This document shows positions 9,232 through 16,698 of a DNA stretch of 42,831 nucleotides, one piece after another (within the stretch, counting starts at the first letter, position 1; the number at the start of each line of letters is the position of its first letter). This DNA comes from CAZGCA01 sp964524145. Its GTDB lineage: Bacteria > Hydrogenedentota > CAZGCA01. The translations under genes were made by a program, and so were the position numbers. The stretch lies in NCBI GenBank assembly GCA_964524145.1, contig CAZGCA010000055.1, forward strand, positions 1-42,831, written 5' to 3'. The notes below the pieces were generated by a model. The model saw nothing but the letters and a program-made list of their open reading frames with translations. It was not told where the DNA came from and ran no database searches.

Positions 9232-10077
9232 TTAGATCCGGGACTTTTTCAGGCGTGAAAGGTCCAGTATCATCTCAGTGACCGTCTGGTACCTTGACCT
9301 GATTGGCTTTCTTAACGCCTTCATTATGATCTTGCTGAGACCAGGCGGGATTTCCCGGTTCACCTTTGACGGGGACGTAAACTTGAAGTACTTGCTTCGA
9401 ATCTGCCTCATTACATCCTTCGCTTCCGAGCCCGTACACGGGTGTTTGCCTGTGAACAGTTCGTACATCGTTATTCCGAGCGAGAAGATGTCCGAGCGCA
9501 GGTCGAGCGGTTTGCGGTTCAACTGTTCCGGCGACATGTACTTTCTTGTCCCGCCGGCCTCACGCATCATACGCATTCGCCACGACTTCTTGGATTTCGA
9601 CAGGCCGAAGTCCACTATCTTCACCTGTCCGTTCTTGGAAATGAGGAAGTTCTCGGGTTTCACGTCCCGGTGGACGATTCCGTTTTGGTGGAGGAAATCC
9701 AAGCCGTAGCATATTTGGAGGCAGAGATCGATTCCCTGCTCTATTGTCAGGTCGCGCTCGACGATATGTTTCCTGAGGTTAGGACCATCAACCAGTTCCA
9801 TCAACAGGCATCGTCTGCTTTGCCCTTCGTTATCTTCTTGCTCGACGATGCCGAAAAGACGGTTGATGTTGGGATGGTCGAGGTGCTGGGTTATCACCAT
9901 CTCTCGACCAAGGTAATCAGCCTTCTTGCGTTTCTTGTCCAGATCGTAACGACGGTCGAGAACCTTTATTGCTATGACTTCGTCGTTCTCTCTGTCGAGA
10001 GCCTTATATACTGTTCCCATGCCGCCCGATCCTATCGGGGCGAGAATCTCATATTTGCCAACGTGATCCAGCTCCAA
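9232..10077 (-). CDS. soluble serine/threonine protein kinase (Hanks type)
   Basis: Phosphorylates Ser/Thr residues of unknown targets. 281 residues from TTG at 10077, with GAGGAG about 10 bases upstream. All catalytic elements are present: glycine loop IGSGGMGTVY (15-24), AIK lysine K38, helix-C glutamate E59, HRDVKPEN (H136, D138, K140, N143), DFG (156-158) and a GTRKYMSPEQL activation segment. The protein is essentially the bare kinase domain. It has no membrane segment and no PASTA, forkhead or other sensor domain, unlike PknB types, so it is probably cytoplasmic and regulated by a partner. It heads the operon with L,D-transpeptidase, precorrin-2 dehydrogenase and hemC. Confidence 0.95.
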   Translation of the reverse strand: MELDHVGKYEILAPIGSGGMGTVYKALDRENDEVIAIKVLDRRYDLDKKRKKADYLGREMVITQHLDHPNINRLFGIVEQEDNEGQSRRCLLMELVDGPNLRKHIVERDLTIEQGIDLCLQICYGLDFLHQNGIVHRDVKPENFLISKNGQVKIVDFGLSKSKKSWRMRMMREAGGTRKYMSPEQLNRKPLDLRSDIFSLGITMYELFTGKHPCTGSEAKDVMRQIRSKYFKFTSPSKVNREIPPGLSKIIMKALRKPIRSRYQTVTEMILDLSRLKKSRI

Positions 10078-10161
10078 CTATTTAGACTCCTCTTATCATG
10101 ATTGCACAACTCATATCCCGGAGCAGCCAGCGATCGCTCACCGGGATGCTGTCCTACCCAT

Positions 10162-10190
10162 ATTATATCGAAGATACCGCTGCCCTGCAA
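10162..10190 (-). promoter_or_regulatory. candidate promoter of the kinase-transpeptidase-hem operon
   Basis: On the minus strand a perfect TATAAT (10167-10162) lies 17 bases from a weak TTGCAG (10190-10185). It is divergent from, and only 14 bases away from, the smg-topA promoter, so a single factor could act on both. Confidence 0.5.
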
Positions 10191-10203
10191 CCCGACACGC
10201 TGC

Positions 10204-10233
10204 TTGACAACCCACGGCGGTCTTGGATAAAAT
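10204..10233 (+). promoter_or_regulatory. sigma70-type promoter of smg-topA-xerC-hslV
   Basis: Perfect TTGACA (10204-10209), 18-base spacer and TAAAAT (10228-10233). Predicted start is near 10240, upstream of both candidate smg start codons. Confidence 0.65.
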
Positions 10234-10273
10234 ATCTGTTGGGAACGTACCGATGAATCTATGATGAACCTAT

Positions 10274-10783
10274 GTGGAACACCAAGACGTCCGTCTAGAG
10301 GGTAGACAGTTGCTCAAGGGAAGGGTAATCGAGATTGTCAAATACATAGTCGAACAGGTCGCCGAGCAGCCGGAGCTTGCAGAGAGCGAGGACAACATCC
10401 GCGATTTCCTGCTCGACAAAGGGTATCCGCCAAACGAGATCAACGCGGCCCTGCATCTTATCTCGATGCCCGCGTCTTCCGACGCACGCACTCAACCCAG
10501 GCGTCACAGCGGCAAGCGTCCCGTGAGAGTCCTGATGCCGTGGGAGAGAGCAAAGCTGTCCGCGGAGGCGCAGAGCATACTGACGAAGCTCGACCTTATG
10601 CAGCTTATCACCGAGGAGGAACGAGAGGCCATAATAGACCGCGCATGCTATTCGGACGGTCAAGTAGGGAAGGACGACATGAATCTTCTCGTTATGTTGT
10701 GCGCTCTTCCCGGCAAGACGTGGGAGCTGCAGCGAATGGTGCTCGAGACACTCAACGGGGGAGAGTCAAAGGTCGTTCACTAG
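10274..10783 (+). CDS. smg: Smg / DUF494 family protein
   Basis: A small protein of unknown biochemical function. In proteobacteria smg lies beside topA and dprA, and here it directly precedes topA, supporting the family call. The protein has the DUF494 layout: an N-terminal helix (GRVIEIVKYIVEQ), a DNIRDFLLDKGYPPNEINAALHLI helix pair, a polar linker, and a C-terminal domain (SILTKLDLMQLITEEEREAIIDRA). The start is uncertain: GTG at 10274 gives 169 residues but has no clear ribosome site. TTG at 10310 gives 157 residues, has AGAGGG 7 bases upstream, and starts nearer the usual family N-terminus. I favour TTG but list the longer form. Confidence 0.82.
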   Translation: MEHQDVRLEGRQLLKGRVIEIVKYIVEQVAEQPELAESEDNIRDFLLDKGYPPNEINAALHLISMPASSDARTQPRRHSGKRPVRVLMPWERAKLSAEAQSILTKLDLMQLITEEEREAIIDRACYSDGQVGKDDMNLLVMLCALPGKTWELQRMVLETLNGGESKVVH

Positions 10784-10872
10784 AAGACAACAACATTGCA
10801 GGAGGCGCTGACGTCCCAGACAAACCGGTGCAGCGCCTTTTCTGATGTCTCGCTTCGAAAGGAAACACAAAA

Positions 10873-13197
10873 GTGGCTAAAGACAAGGATCTGGTTATCG
10901 TCGAGTCGCCCGCCAAGGCGCGCACCATCAACAAGTTCCTTGGCAAGGGTTATGTTGTGCGGGCGTCGGGGGGGCACGTCCGCGACCTGCCAAAGAAGGA
11001 GATGGGCGTCACGATTGACGAACAGTTCGTCCCGAAGTACGTGACGATTCGCGGCAAAGGCAAGATTATTTCGCAACTCAAGAAGGACGCTTCTGAGGCA
11101 AACCGTGTGTTGCTGGCGGCGGACTTCGACAGGGAGGGCGAGGCTATCGGTTGGCACATCGCCACACTGATACGGAAAGCCAATCCGGAGATCCAACGCA
11201 TTATCTTCAACGAGATCACTCGCGGGACCATACGGCGCGCCATCAACGAAGCGCGCCCGATAGACGAGAACAAGGTGAACGCGCAGCAGGCTCGCAGGAT
11301 ACTCGACCGACTCGTTGGGTACCGGATCAGCCCGATTCTGTGGAAGAAGGTGAGAAGGGGCCTGAGCGCGGGCAGAGTCCAGTCGGTCGCGGTACGGCTT
11401 GTCTGCGAACGCGAGGATGAGATCCGCAAGTTCGTCGTCGAGGAATACTGGTCGATAGAATCGATCTTTGAGACGGTGAACAAAGAAAGGTTCGGCGCCT
11501 CGCTCGCCAAGATCGACGGCAAGAAGATCGAGCTCAAATCCGAATCAGAGACGACAGGCCTGTTGGACGAGTTGCAGGCTTGCTCGTACACGATCGGGTC
11601 CGTCGAAAGAAAGGAGACGAAACGGCGACCATATCCGCCGTTCAGAACAAGCACGCTGCAGCAGGATGCTTCGATCAAGTTGCGATTCCCGCCCGCGAAG
11701 ACGATGCGGGTGGCGCAAACCCTTTACGAAGGAGTGGAACTCGGGCCGGAGGGCAGTGTCGGCCTGATATCCTACATGCGAACCGACTCGCTCCGGGTGG
11801 CTGCCGAGGCGCAGCAGGAAGCGATGAAGTTCGTCGAGGAACGGTACGGCCGCGAGTACCGTCCCGATAAACCCAACTTCTACAAGAGCAAGAAAGGTGC
11901 GCAAGACGCGCACGAGGCCGTCAGACCGACCTCTTGTTATCGCACTCCGGACGATGTGGCCCCGTTCCTCGATAAGGACCAGTTGAGACTGTATACACTC
12001 ATCTGGCAGCGATTCCTTTCGAGCCAGATGCGACCGGCTGTTCTCGACAAGACGACTGTCGATATAGTTGGCGGCAGGTTCGTGTTTCGGGCTACCGGGT
12101 CGATAGTGAAGTTTCCCGGTTTCATGGTGCTCTGGATAGAGGAGGACGAGGAGACGCACAAACCCGTTGATGGCGAGGAATCCCGACTTCCCGAACTTGC
12201 AGAAGGACAACCCGTCAACCTTGCAGAGATAACGCCGAACCAGCATTTCACGAAGCCGCCCCCACGCTACAGCGAGGCGAGCCTCGTGCGCGCTCTTGAA
12301 GAGAAAGGCATTGGCCGGCCGAGCACCTACGCCACCATCGTCAGGACCATACAGACCCGCCACTATGTCTCGAGAGAGAAGGGGCGGCTGTCACCGACGG
12401 AGCTGGGCGAGATCGTCAACTCGCTCCTGATAGAGAGCTTTCCTGAAATCCTCAATGTCGAGTTTACCGCCGAGATGGAAGAGACGCTCGACCGGATTGA
12501 GGACGGCGACGCGGACTGGCAGGCCGTGCTGCGCGAGTTTTATGACACGTTCGATAAGCGCGTCGCTGCCGCGGCCGAACAGATGCGCGATGTGAAGCGC
12601 GAAATCGAACCGACCGACGAAGTCTGTGACAAGTGCGGCAAGCCGATGGTCATACGGTGGGGTCGTTACGGCAGGTTTATCGCGTGCAGCGGATATCCCG
12701 AATGCAAGAACACGCGCGATCTGAACGGAACACCCCGAACGCAGAAGCCGGCGAAACCAGCCCAGCCGACAGACAAGAAGTGCGGCCAATGTGGGGCGCC
12801 GATGCTTCTGCGCGACGGTCGCTCGGGACAATTCTACGGGTGCAGCACGTACCCGAAATGCCGGTACACAGAGCCGTTGGGCACCGGCGTGGACTGCCCG
12901 GAGCCGGATTGCGACGGCGAGCTCGTTGAGAAACGGGCACGGAAGAGGAAGAAACGATCCTCGTTCTACGGATGCAACCGGTATCCGAAGTGCAAGTTCA
13001 CGGTCCCTAACAAACCGGTGGGCAAACAGTGTCCGACCTGTGGCGCACCATTCCTCGTTGAGAAAGAAGGCGCCGACGGCACCCCGGTGCTCGCGTGCAG
13101 GACCAAGGAGTGCGATTACACCGAACCCGTTGCTCCCGAGCCCGGAAGCGATGACAAGACTACCGTGAGGAGTGCGACACCGTCCGGAGGCGGTTGA
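10873..13197 (+). CDS. topA: DNA topoisomerase I (type IA) with four zinc ribbons
   Basis: Relaxes negatively supercoiled DNA by single-strand passage. 774 residues from GTG at 10873. The Toprim domain starts DLVIVESPAKARTINKFLG and has the acidic DFDREGEAIGWH motif. The catalytic tyrosine is Y301 in SYMRTDSLRV. The conserved GIGRPSTYATIV lies in the core. The C-terminus (about 585-760) has four zinc ribbons, three of which share a GxxGxFxxCSxYPxCxxT-like pattern; the last is shorter (QCPTCGAPF to CRTKECDYTEP). E. coli TopA has a comparable zinc-binding tail. It follows smg by 89 bases and overlaps or abuts xerC, forming a DNA-topology and chromosome-resolution cluster. Confidence 0.97.
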   Translation: MAKDKDLVIVESPAKARTINKFLGKGYVVRASGGHVRDLPKKEMGVTIDEQFVPKYVTIRGKGKIISQLKKDASEANRVLLAADFDREGEAIGWHIATLIRKANPEIQRIIFNEITRGTIRRAINEARPIDENKVNAQQARRILDRLVGYRISPILWKKVRRGLSAGRVQSVAVRLVCEREDEIRKFVVEEYWSIESIFETVNKERFGASLAKIDGKKIELKSESETTGLLDELQACSYTIGSVERKETKRRPYPPFRTSTLQQDASIKLRFPPAKTMRVAQTLYEGVELGPEGSVGLISYMRTDSLRVAAEAQQEAMKFVEERYGREYRPDKPNFYKSKKGAQDAHEAVRPTSCYRTPDDVAPFLDKDQLRLYTLIWQRFLSSQMRPAVLDKTTVDIVGGRFVFRATGSIVKFPGFMVLWIEEDEETHKPVDGEESRLPELAEGQPVNLAEITPNQHFTKPPPRYSEASLVRALEEKGIGRPSTYATIVRTIQTRHYVSREKGRLSPTELGEIVNSLLIESFPEILNVEFTAEMEETLDRIEDGDADWQAVLREFYDTFDKRVAAAAEQMRDVKREIEPTDEVCDKCGKPMVIRWGRYGRFIACSGYPECKNTRDLNGTPRTQKPAKPAQPTDKKCGQCGAPMLLRDGRSGQFYGCSTYPKCRYTEPLGTGVDCPEPDCDGELVEKRARKRKKRSSFYGCNRYPKCKFTVPNKPVGKQCPTCGAPFLVEKEGADGTPVLACRTKECDYTEPVAPEPGSDDKTTVRSATPSGGG

Positions 13198-13199
13198 TC

Positions 13200-14132
13200 G
13201 TGGACACACAGGCTTGTATAGGCCGGTTTCTGCGCTATCTCGAGGGGGAACGTAACGCTTCCCCGCACACGCTGCGCTCGTACGAAAGCGATCTGCGGCA
13301 GTTTGCACGCTATCTTGCGGGTGGACCGGACCGGTTGACAGAAAACGAAGCCGCGGACGAGCCTGCACCGGCCATTGACGTCGTTGACCGGACAACCGTG
13401 CGCGCGTACCTTGCCCATCTTCAAAGCCTCGGCGCGTCGCGCAGAACAGTGGGCCGCAAGCTGGCCACTCTCCGGTCGTTCTTCAAATTTTTGTGCCGCG
13501 AGGCGATATTGGAAAAGAACCCTGCGAAGACGATCGTCTCGCCGAGGATCGGCAGACCGTTGCCGAAGCTTCTCACGATTGACGAAATCAGAGGCATGCT
13601 CGAGTTGCCAAACACCGATGAGCCGCTCGGTGCACGCGACAAGGCCATACTCGAAGTGCTCTATTCGACAGGCATAAGGGCCGGCGAACTCGTGGCACTG
13701 AGAACGAAAGACGTGGACCTCATAGGTGGGTCACTCAAGATCCGCGGGAAGGGCCGAAAGGAGCGTATCGGACCGCTTGGCTCGTATGCTGCCGAAGCCC
13801 TGCGCCAGTATATCGCTGTGCGCACCTTGTTGCGGCCCACCGTTGCGGCAGGCGACGGGCTGTTTCTTAACGCGCGCGGCGGTCCTCTGACGACGCGCAG
13901 CGTTCAGCGAATTGTGTCGAAGTACGCGCGGGCGGCGCTCACCGGGCGAGACGACGTGACGCCGCACACGCTGAGACACAGTTACGCCACGCACATGCTC
14001 GATGCCGGCGCAGACCTGCGCGTTGTCCAGGAGCTCCTCGGTCATGCCAACCTGTCGACGACGCAGATATACACCCATGTGACGACTGAACGGCTGAGGC
14101 AAGTCTACAACGCAGCTCACCCGCACGCGTGA
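13200..14132 (+). CDS. xerC: tyrosine recombinase XerC/XerD
   Basis: Site-specific recombinase that resolves chromosome dimers at dif sites. All catalytic residues are present: R160 (STGIRAGEL), a lysine near 185 (GKGRKERIG), H256 and R259 (HTLRHSYATHM), H282 (LLGHANLST) and the nucleophile Y291 (TQIYTHVT). The N-terminal SAM-like core-binding domain (FLRYLEGERNASPHTLRSYESD) is normal. Two starts are possible: TTG at 13194, overlapping the topA stop, and GTG at 13200. GGAGG at 13186-13190 is 3 bases from the first but 9 from the second, so I chose GTG, giving 310 residues. The name XerC rather than XerD rests on the topA/hslV neighbourhood (compare CodV in Bacillus). No second Xer gene is in the window. 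Confidence 0.92.
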   Translation: MDTQACIGRFLRYLEGERNASPHTLRSYESDLRQFARYLAGGPDRLTENEAADEPAPAIDVVDRTTVRAYLAHLQSLGASRRTVGRKLATLRSFFKFLCREAILEKNPAKTIVSPRIGRPLPKLLTIDEIRGMLELPNTDEPLGARDKAILEVLYSTGIRAGELVALRTKDVDLIGGSLKIRGKGRKERIGPLGSYAAEALRQYIAVRTLLRPTVAAGDGLFLNARGGPLTTRSVQRIVSKYARAALTGRDDVTPHTLRHSYATHMLDAGADLRVVQELLGHANLSTTQIYTHVTTERLRQVYNAAHPHA

Positions 14133-14154
14133 GTTACACAGGGGAGGTACTCCT

Positions 14155-14694
14155 ATGGAAGATCAGGTTTTTGTGGGGACAACGATAGTCAGCGTTCGCC
14201 GTAACGACACCGTGGCGCTCGGCGGAGATGGGCAGGTCACGCTCGGCAACACCATAGTCAAACACAAGACCTCAAAGGTGCGCCGCGCGCTGGACGGCAA
14301 GGTGCTCGTGGGGTTCGCCGGTGCCGCCGCCGACTCGCTCGCGCTGCTCGAACGGTTCGAGGGCAAGCTCGAACAGTTCCACGGCAACCTGCCCCGCGCC
14401 GCGGTCGAGCTGGCCAAGGAATGGCGTACGGACAAATACCTGCGGCGGCTCGAAGCGCTGCTGGCGGCGTGCGACAAGGAACACTCGCTGCTCATCTCGG
14501 GCACGGGCGAGGTGATCGAGCCGGACGACGGCATCATAGCCATCGGTTCCGGCGGCCCGTATGCGCTGGCAGCCGCGCGCGCTCTCACCGAATGCTCGGA
14601 TCTCGGGCCCAGGGAGATCGTGGAGCGCGCGCTGAAGATTGCCGCGTCGATCTGCGTCTATACCAACGACCAGATCACCGTCGAGACTCTGTGA
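14155..14694 (+). CDS. hslV: ATP-dependent protease subunit HslV (ClpQ)
   Basis: Proteolytic core of the HslUV (ClpYQ) protease. The 179-residue protein has the N-terminal-threonine hydrolase signature GTTIVSVRRN, preceded by a short 8-residue propeptide (MEDQVFVG). T9 would become the nucleophile after processing, whereas E. coli HslV only loses its initiator Met. GGDGQVTLGNTI and GSGGPYALAAARAL are further family blocks. It starts 22 bases after xerC with GGGGAGG-type spacing (ggggaggtactcct before ATG). The expected partner gene hslU does not follow; a minus-strand response regulator comes next. HslV is inactive without its unfoldase in studied bacteria, so hslU must lie elsewhere or another ATPase serves. 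Confidence 0.96.
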   Translation: MEDQVFVGTTIVSVRRNDTVALGGDGQVTLGNTIVKHKTSKVRRALDGKVLVGFAGAAADSLALLERFEGKLEQFHGNLPRAAVELAKEWRTDKYLRRLEALLAACDKEHSLLISGTGEVIEPDDGIIAIGSGGPYALAAARALTECSDLGPREIVERALKIAASICVYTNDQITVETL

Positions 14695-14738
14695 CAGGGT
14701 GCACCGTCCCGAGGCAGAGATGTGACATCCTTCCCTTG

Positions 14739-14775
14739 GAGCGTCTGTCCGTTCGGGGCGCTCTGTTCTGTAACG
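14739..14775 (+). terminator. possible terminator between hslV and the response regulator
   Basis: GAGCGTC (14739-14745) pairs, with one G-T, to GGCGCTC (14757-14763), followed by a T-rich TGTTCTGT. It lies in the short convergent gap of 94 bases where both operons should end. The T-run is imperfect. Confidence 0.4.
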
Positions 14776-14788
14776 ATATGAGGCGGAA

Positions 14789-15187
14789 TCAGGACCCGAT
14801 AAGTTCCAGGATCTTACTCTTGAGTGCCTCTGGATCGACGGGCTTCTCGATATACGCATTGGGCTCTTCGCCGTAGAACTCGCCCATCTCCGCGGAGGAA
14901 AACCCTATACCCGTCTTTTCCGCAACACCGGTCAGCATAATAACCTTGATGTTCCGGGTGGCTTCGTCCTTTCTCAGTTCCTGAAAGACGTCGAACCCGT
15001 TCTTGCCCGGCATCTGGACGTCCAGTATCGCCAGGTCCGGGTTGGCCTCCTTCGCTTTCTGCAGCCCGGCCACACCATCGGTTGCGGAGATGGTGTTGAA
15101 CTCTCCGGCTTGTGAGATCACCGCAGTCACAAACTCAATGGCATCGGGTTCGTCGTCCACTACGAGGATTGTTTTTGCATCCGACAT
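14789..15187 (-). CDS. single-domain response regulator (CheY-like receiver)
   Basis: A 132-residue stand-alone receiver domain with no output domain. The acidic pocket D11/D12 (VVDDEPD), the phosphoacceptor D56 (LAILDVQMPG), T85 (IMLTG) and K114 (YIEKPVDP) are all present, so it should be phosphorylated. There is an insertion of about 15 residues between T85 and K114 (EKTGIGFSSAEMGEFYGEE) that lengthens the beta4-beta5 region compared with CheY. It lies 48 bases downstream of the GAF histidine kinase, its likely cognate donor. Output must be by protein-protein contact. Confidence 0.93.
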   Translation of the reverse strand: MSDAKTILVVDDEPDAIEFVTAVISQAGEFNTISATDGVAGLQKAKEANPDLAILDVQMPGKNGFDVFQELRKDEATRNIKVIMLTGVAEKTGIGFSSAEMGEFYGEEPNAYIEKPVDPEALKSKILELIGS

Positions 15188-15235
15188 CGAGTACCTCCTT
15201 TTGCTAACTGTTTTCCCGTCAACTAGTGGGACAGT

Positions 15236-16456
15236 TCAATTCGTCCCTGTTTCCGCTCTCTTAGGCAAGGTGATCGTGAAGGTGGTTCCCTCGCCAATCT
15301 TGGACTCGACCGCAATCGTCCCGTGATGCTCCTTGATAATTTTGTGCGTGACGGCAAGGCCGAGTCCCGTTCCTTTTGACCCCTTGGTGCTGAAAAACAT
15401 CTGAAACAGCTTTGCCTTGTTCTCGTCCGAGATGCCGCGCCCGTTGTCTGCCACCTTGATACAGAACGTCTCGCCGTCGGCAACCTCGGCGCAAAGGTCA
15501 ACGCGGCCACCCGCCCCGCTGTTGCACGCGTCAGCGGCATTCGAGACCAGGTTGATGAGACATCTTCGGATGCCCTTTGGATCCAGGATGACCTTGTTAA
15601 GATCGGGGTTGGGCGTCCACCCGATGGTCACGTTCTTCTCCTTGGCCTTCTGGCCCATCATCTCGCAAACACCTTTGAGGAGCTCGTCAACGTCGGCCTC
15701 TTCGTATTCGGGTTTCCGTTCCTTCGAGTACGTGAGCATGTCGAGCACGAGTTCCTGCATGAACGTGTTGTTCCGCTTGACGATATCCCATCCCTTCAAC
15801 ACCTTGGGCTGATCATTCTTCTCAAGGCCCAGGTCCAACACATACGATCCCCCGCGGATGCTGTTGAGGACGTTCTTGATACAGTGTGCCAGCCCTGCTA
15901 TCGTCTGGCCGATAGCCGCGAGCCGCTCCTGCTTCAGGATCTCTTCGTGGAGCATCGAGTTCTCGATCGAAATGGCGGCTTGAGCCGCAATCGCTTCGCA
16001 CAAGGCTTGATCGTGCTCGTCGAAACCCCGGCCGTCGAGCTTGTTCAGAACCTCGATAGCACCCCATCGACGATTGTTCGTTTCCAGAGGTACGCACAGA
16101 ATGGCCTTCGTTGTGAATCCGCTGTCCTCGTCCACTTTCTTGTAGAACCGGGAATCGTTGGCGACGTCATTAACGATCACCGGCTCTCCGGACTCTACGA
16201 CCCACCCTACGATTCCCTCCCCGCGTTTCATTCGTATAGGTTTGATGGCTCCCGCCTTCTCGCCATGGGCAACGTGAAAGAGTAAGTCACCCGTCTCGTC
16301 GTCTATAAGCACCAGCGAGGACGCCTCCACATTCATGACGGACGTCGTCACCGTCATGACGGATTCCAGGACCGCATCCAGGTCGATATGAGCATTAACG
16401 GTCTTGCTTACCTGGATGAGGGCGTTCAACTCTTCGGCTTTCAGCGAAGCCGGCAT
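15236..16456 (-). CDS. GAF-domain sensor histidine kinase
   Basis: A soluble kinase of 406 residues with no membrane segment. An N-terminal GAF sensor domain (about 25-170, containing EASSLVLIDDETGDLLFHVA and GEGIVGWV) is followed by a dimerisation helix with the phospho-acceptor H191 in IAGLAHCIKNVLNSIRGG and a HATPase domain. That domain has the N box NLVSNAADAC, G1 DNGRGIS, F box MFFSTKG and G2 GTGLGLAV. The residue after the histidine is Cys where most HisKA kinases have Glu or Asp. GAF domains bind cyclic nucleotides, hemes or other small ligands; the ligand here is unknown. Paired with the receiver protein 48 bases downstream. ATG at 16456. Confidence 0.94.
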   Translation of the reverse strand: MPASLKAEELNALIQVSKTVNAHIDLDAVLESVMTVTTSVMNVEASSLVLIDDETGDLLFHVAHGEKAGAIKPIRMKRGEGIVGWVVESGEPVIVNDVANDSRFYKKVDEDSGFTTKAILCVPLETNNRRWGAIEVLNKLDGRGFDEHDQALCEAIAAQAAISIENSMLHEEILKQERLAAIGQTIAGLAHCIKNVLNSIRGGSYVLDLGLEKNDQPKVLKGWDIVKRNNTFMQELVLDMLTYSKERKPEYEEADVDELLKGVCEMMGQKAKEKNVTIGWTPNPDLNKVILDPKGIRRCLINLVSNAADACNSGAGGRVDLCAEVADGETFCIKVADNGRGISDENKAKLFQMFFSTKGSKGTGLGLAVTHKIIKEHHGTIAVESKIGEGTTFTITLPKRAETGTN

Positions 16457-16507
16457 ACGTTACCCCTTCTCCATGTATGTTCTGTTCAGGCTCAGATTTT
16501 GGGCGTC

Positions 16508-16536
16508 AATATACCACAAACTGTTCCCTCACTCAA
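16508..16536 (-). promoter_or_regulatory. promoter of the histidine kinase / response regulator pair
   Basis: On the minus strand TTGAGT (16536-16531), 17-base spacer and TATATT (16513-16508); predicted start is near 16500, about 45 bases before the kinase ATG. Confidence 0.55.
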
Positions 16537-16631
16537 GTTTTTCCTCCTGGACAAGCAGGGTGCCGGGAAACGAAGCTTCTCTATGGTAACAGAGCGGGAC
16601 CAGGAGGTCCGTCGCATATAGGGGTCGTCTC

Positions 16632-16661
16632 TTGTCAACGAGCGATCGCCTTTGCTATAAT
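16632..16661 (+). promoter_or_regulatory. sigma70-type promoter of secA
   Basis: TTGTCA (16632-16637), 18-base spacer and perfect TATAAT (16656-16661). It predicts a leader of about 30 bases and supports ATG 16699 as the secA start, because in-frame codons further upstream lie before this promoter. Confidence 0.7.
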
Positions 16662-16698
16662 CTCACGATGTAAGGGTCTGTCAACCAAGAGGGAACCC

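Noticed and set aside
16477..16698. Extended N-terminus for SecA from an ATG at 16477
   Set aside because: The extra 74 residues do not resemble SecA and lie partly upstream of the secA promoter; ATG 16699 fits the family.
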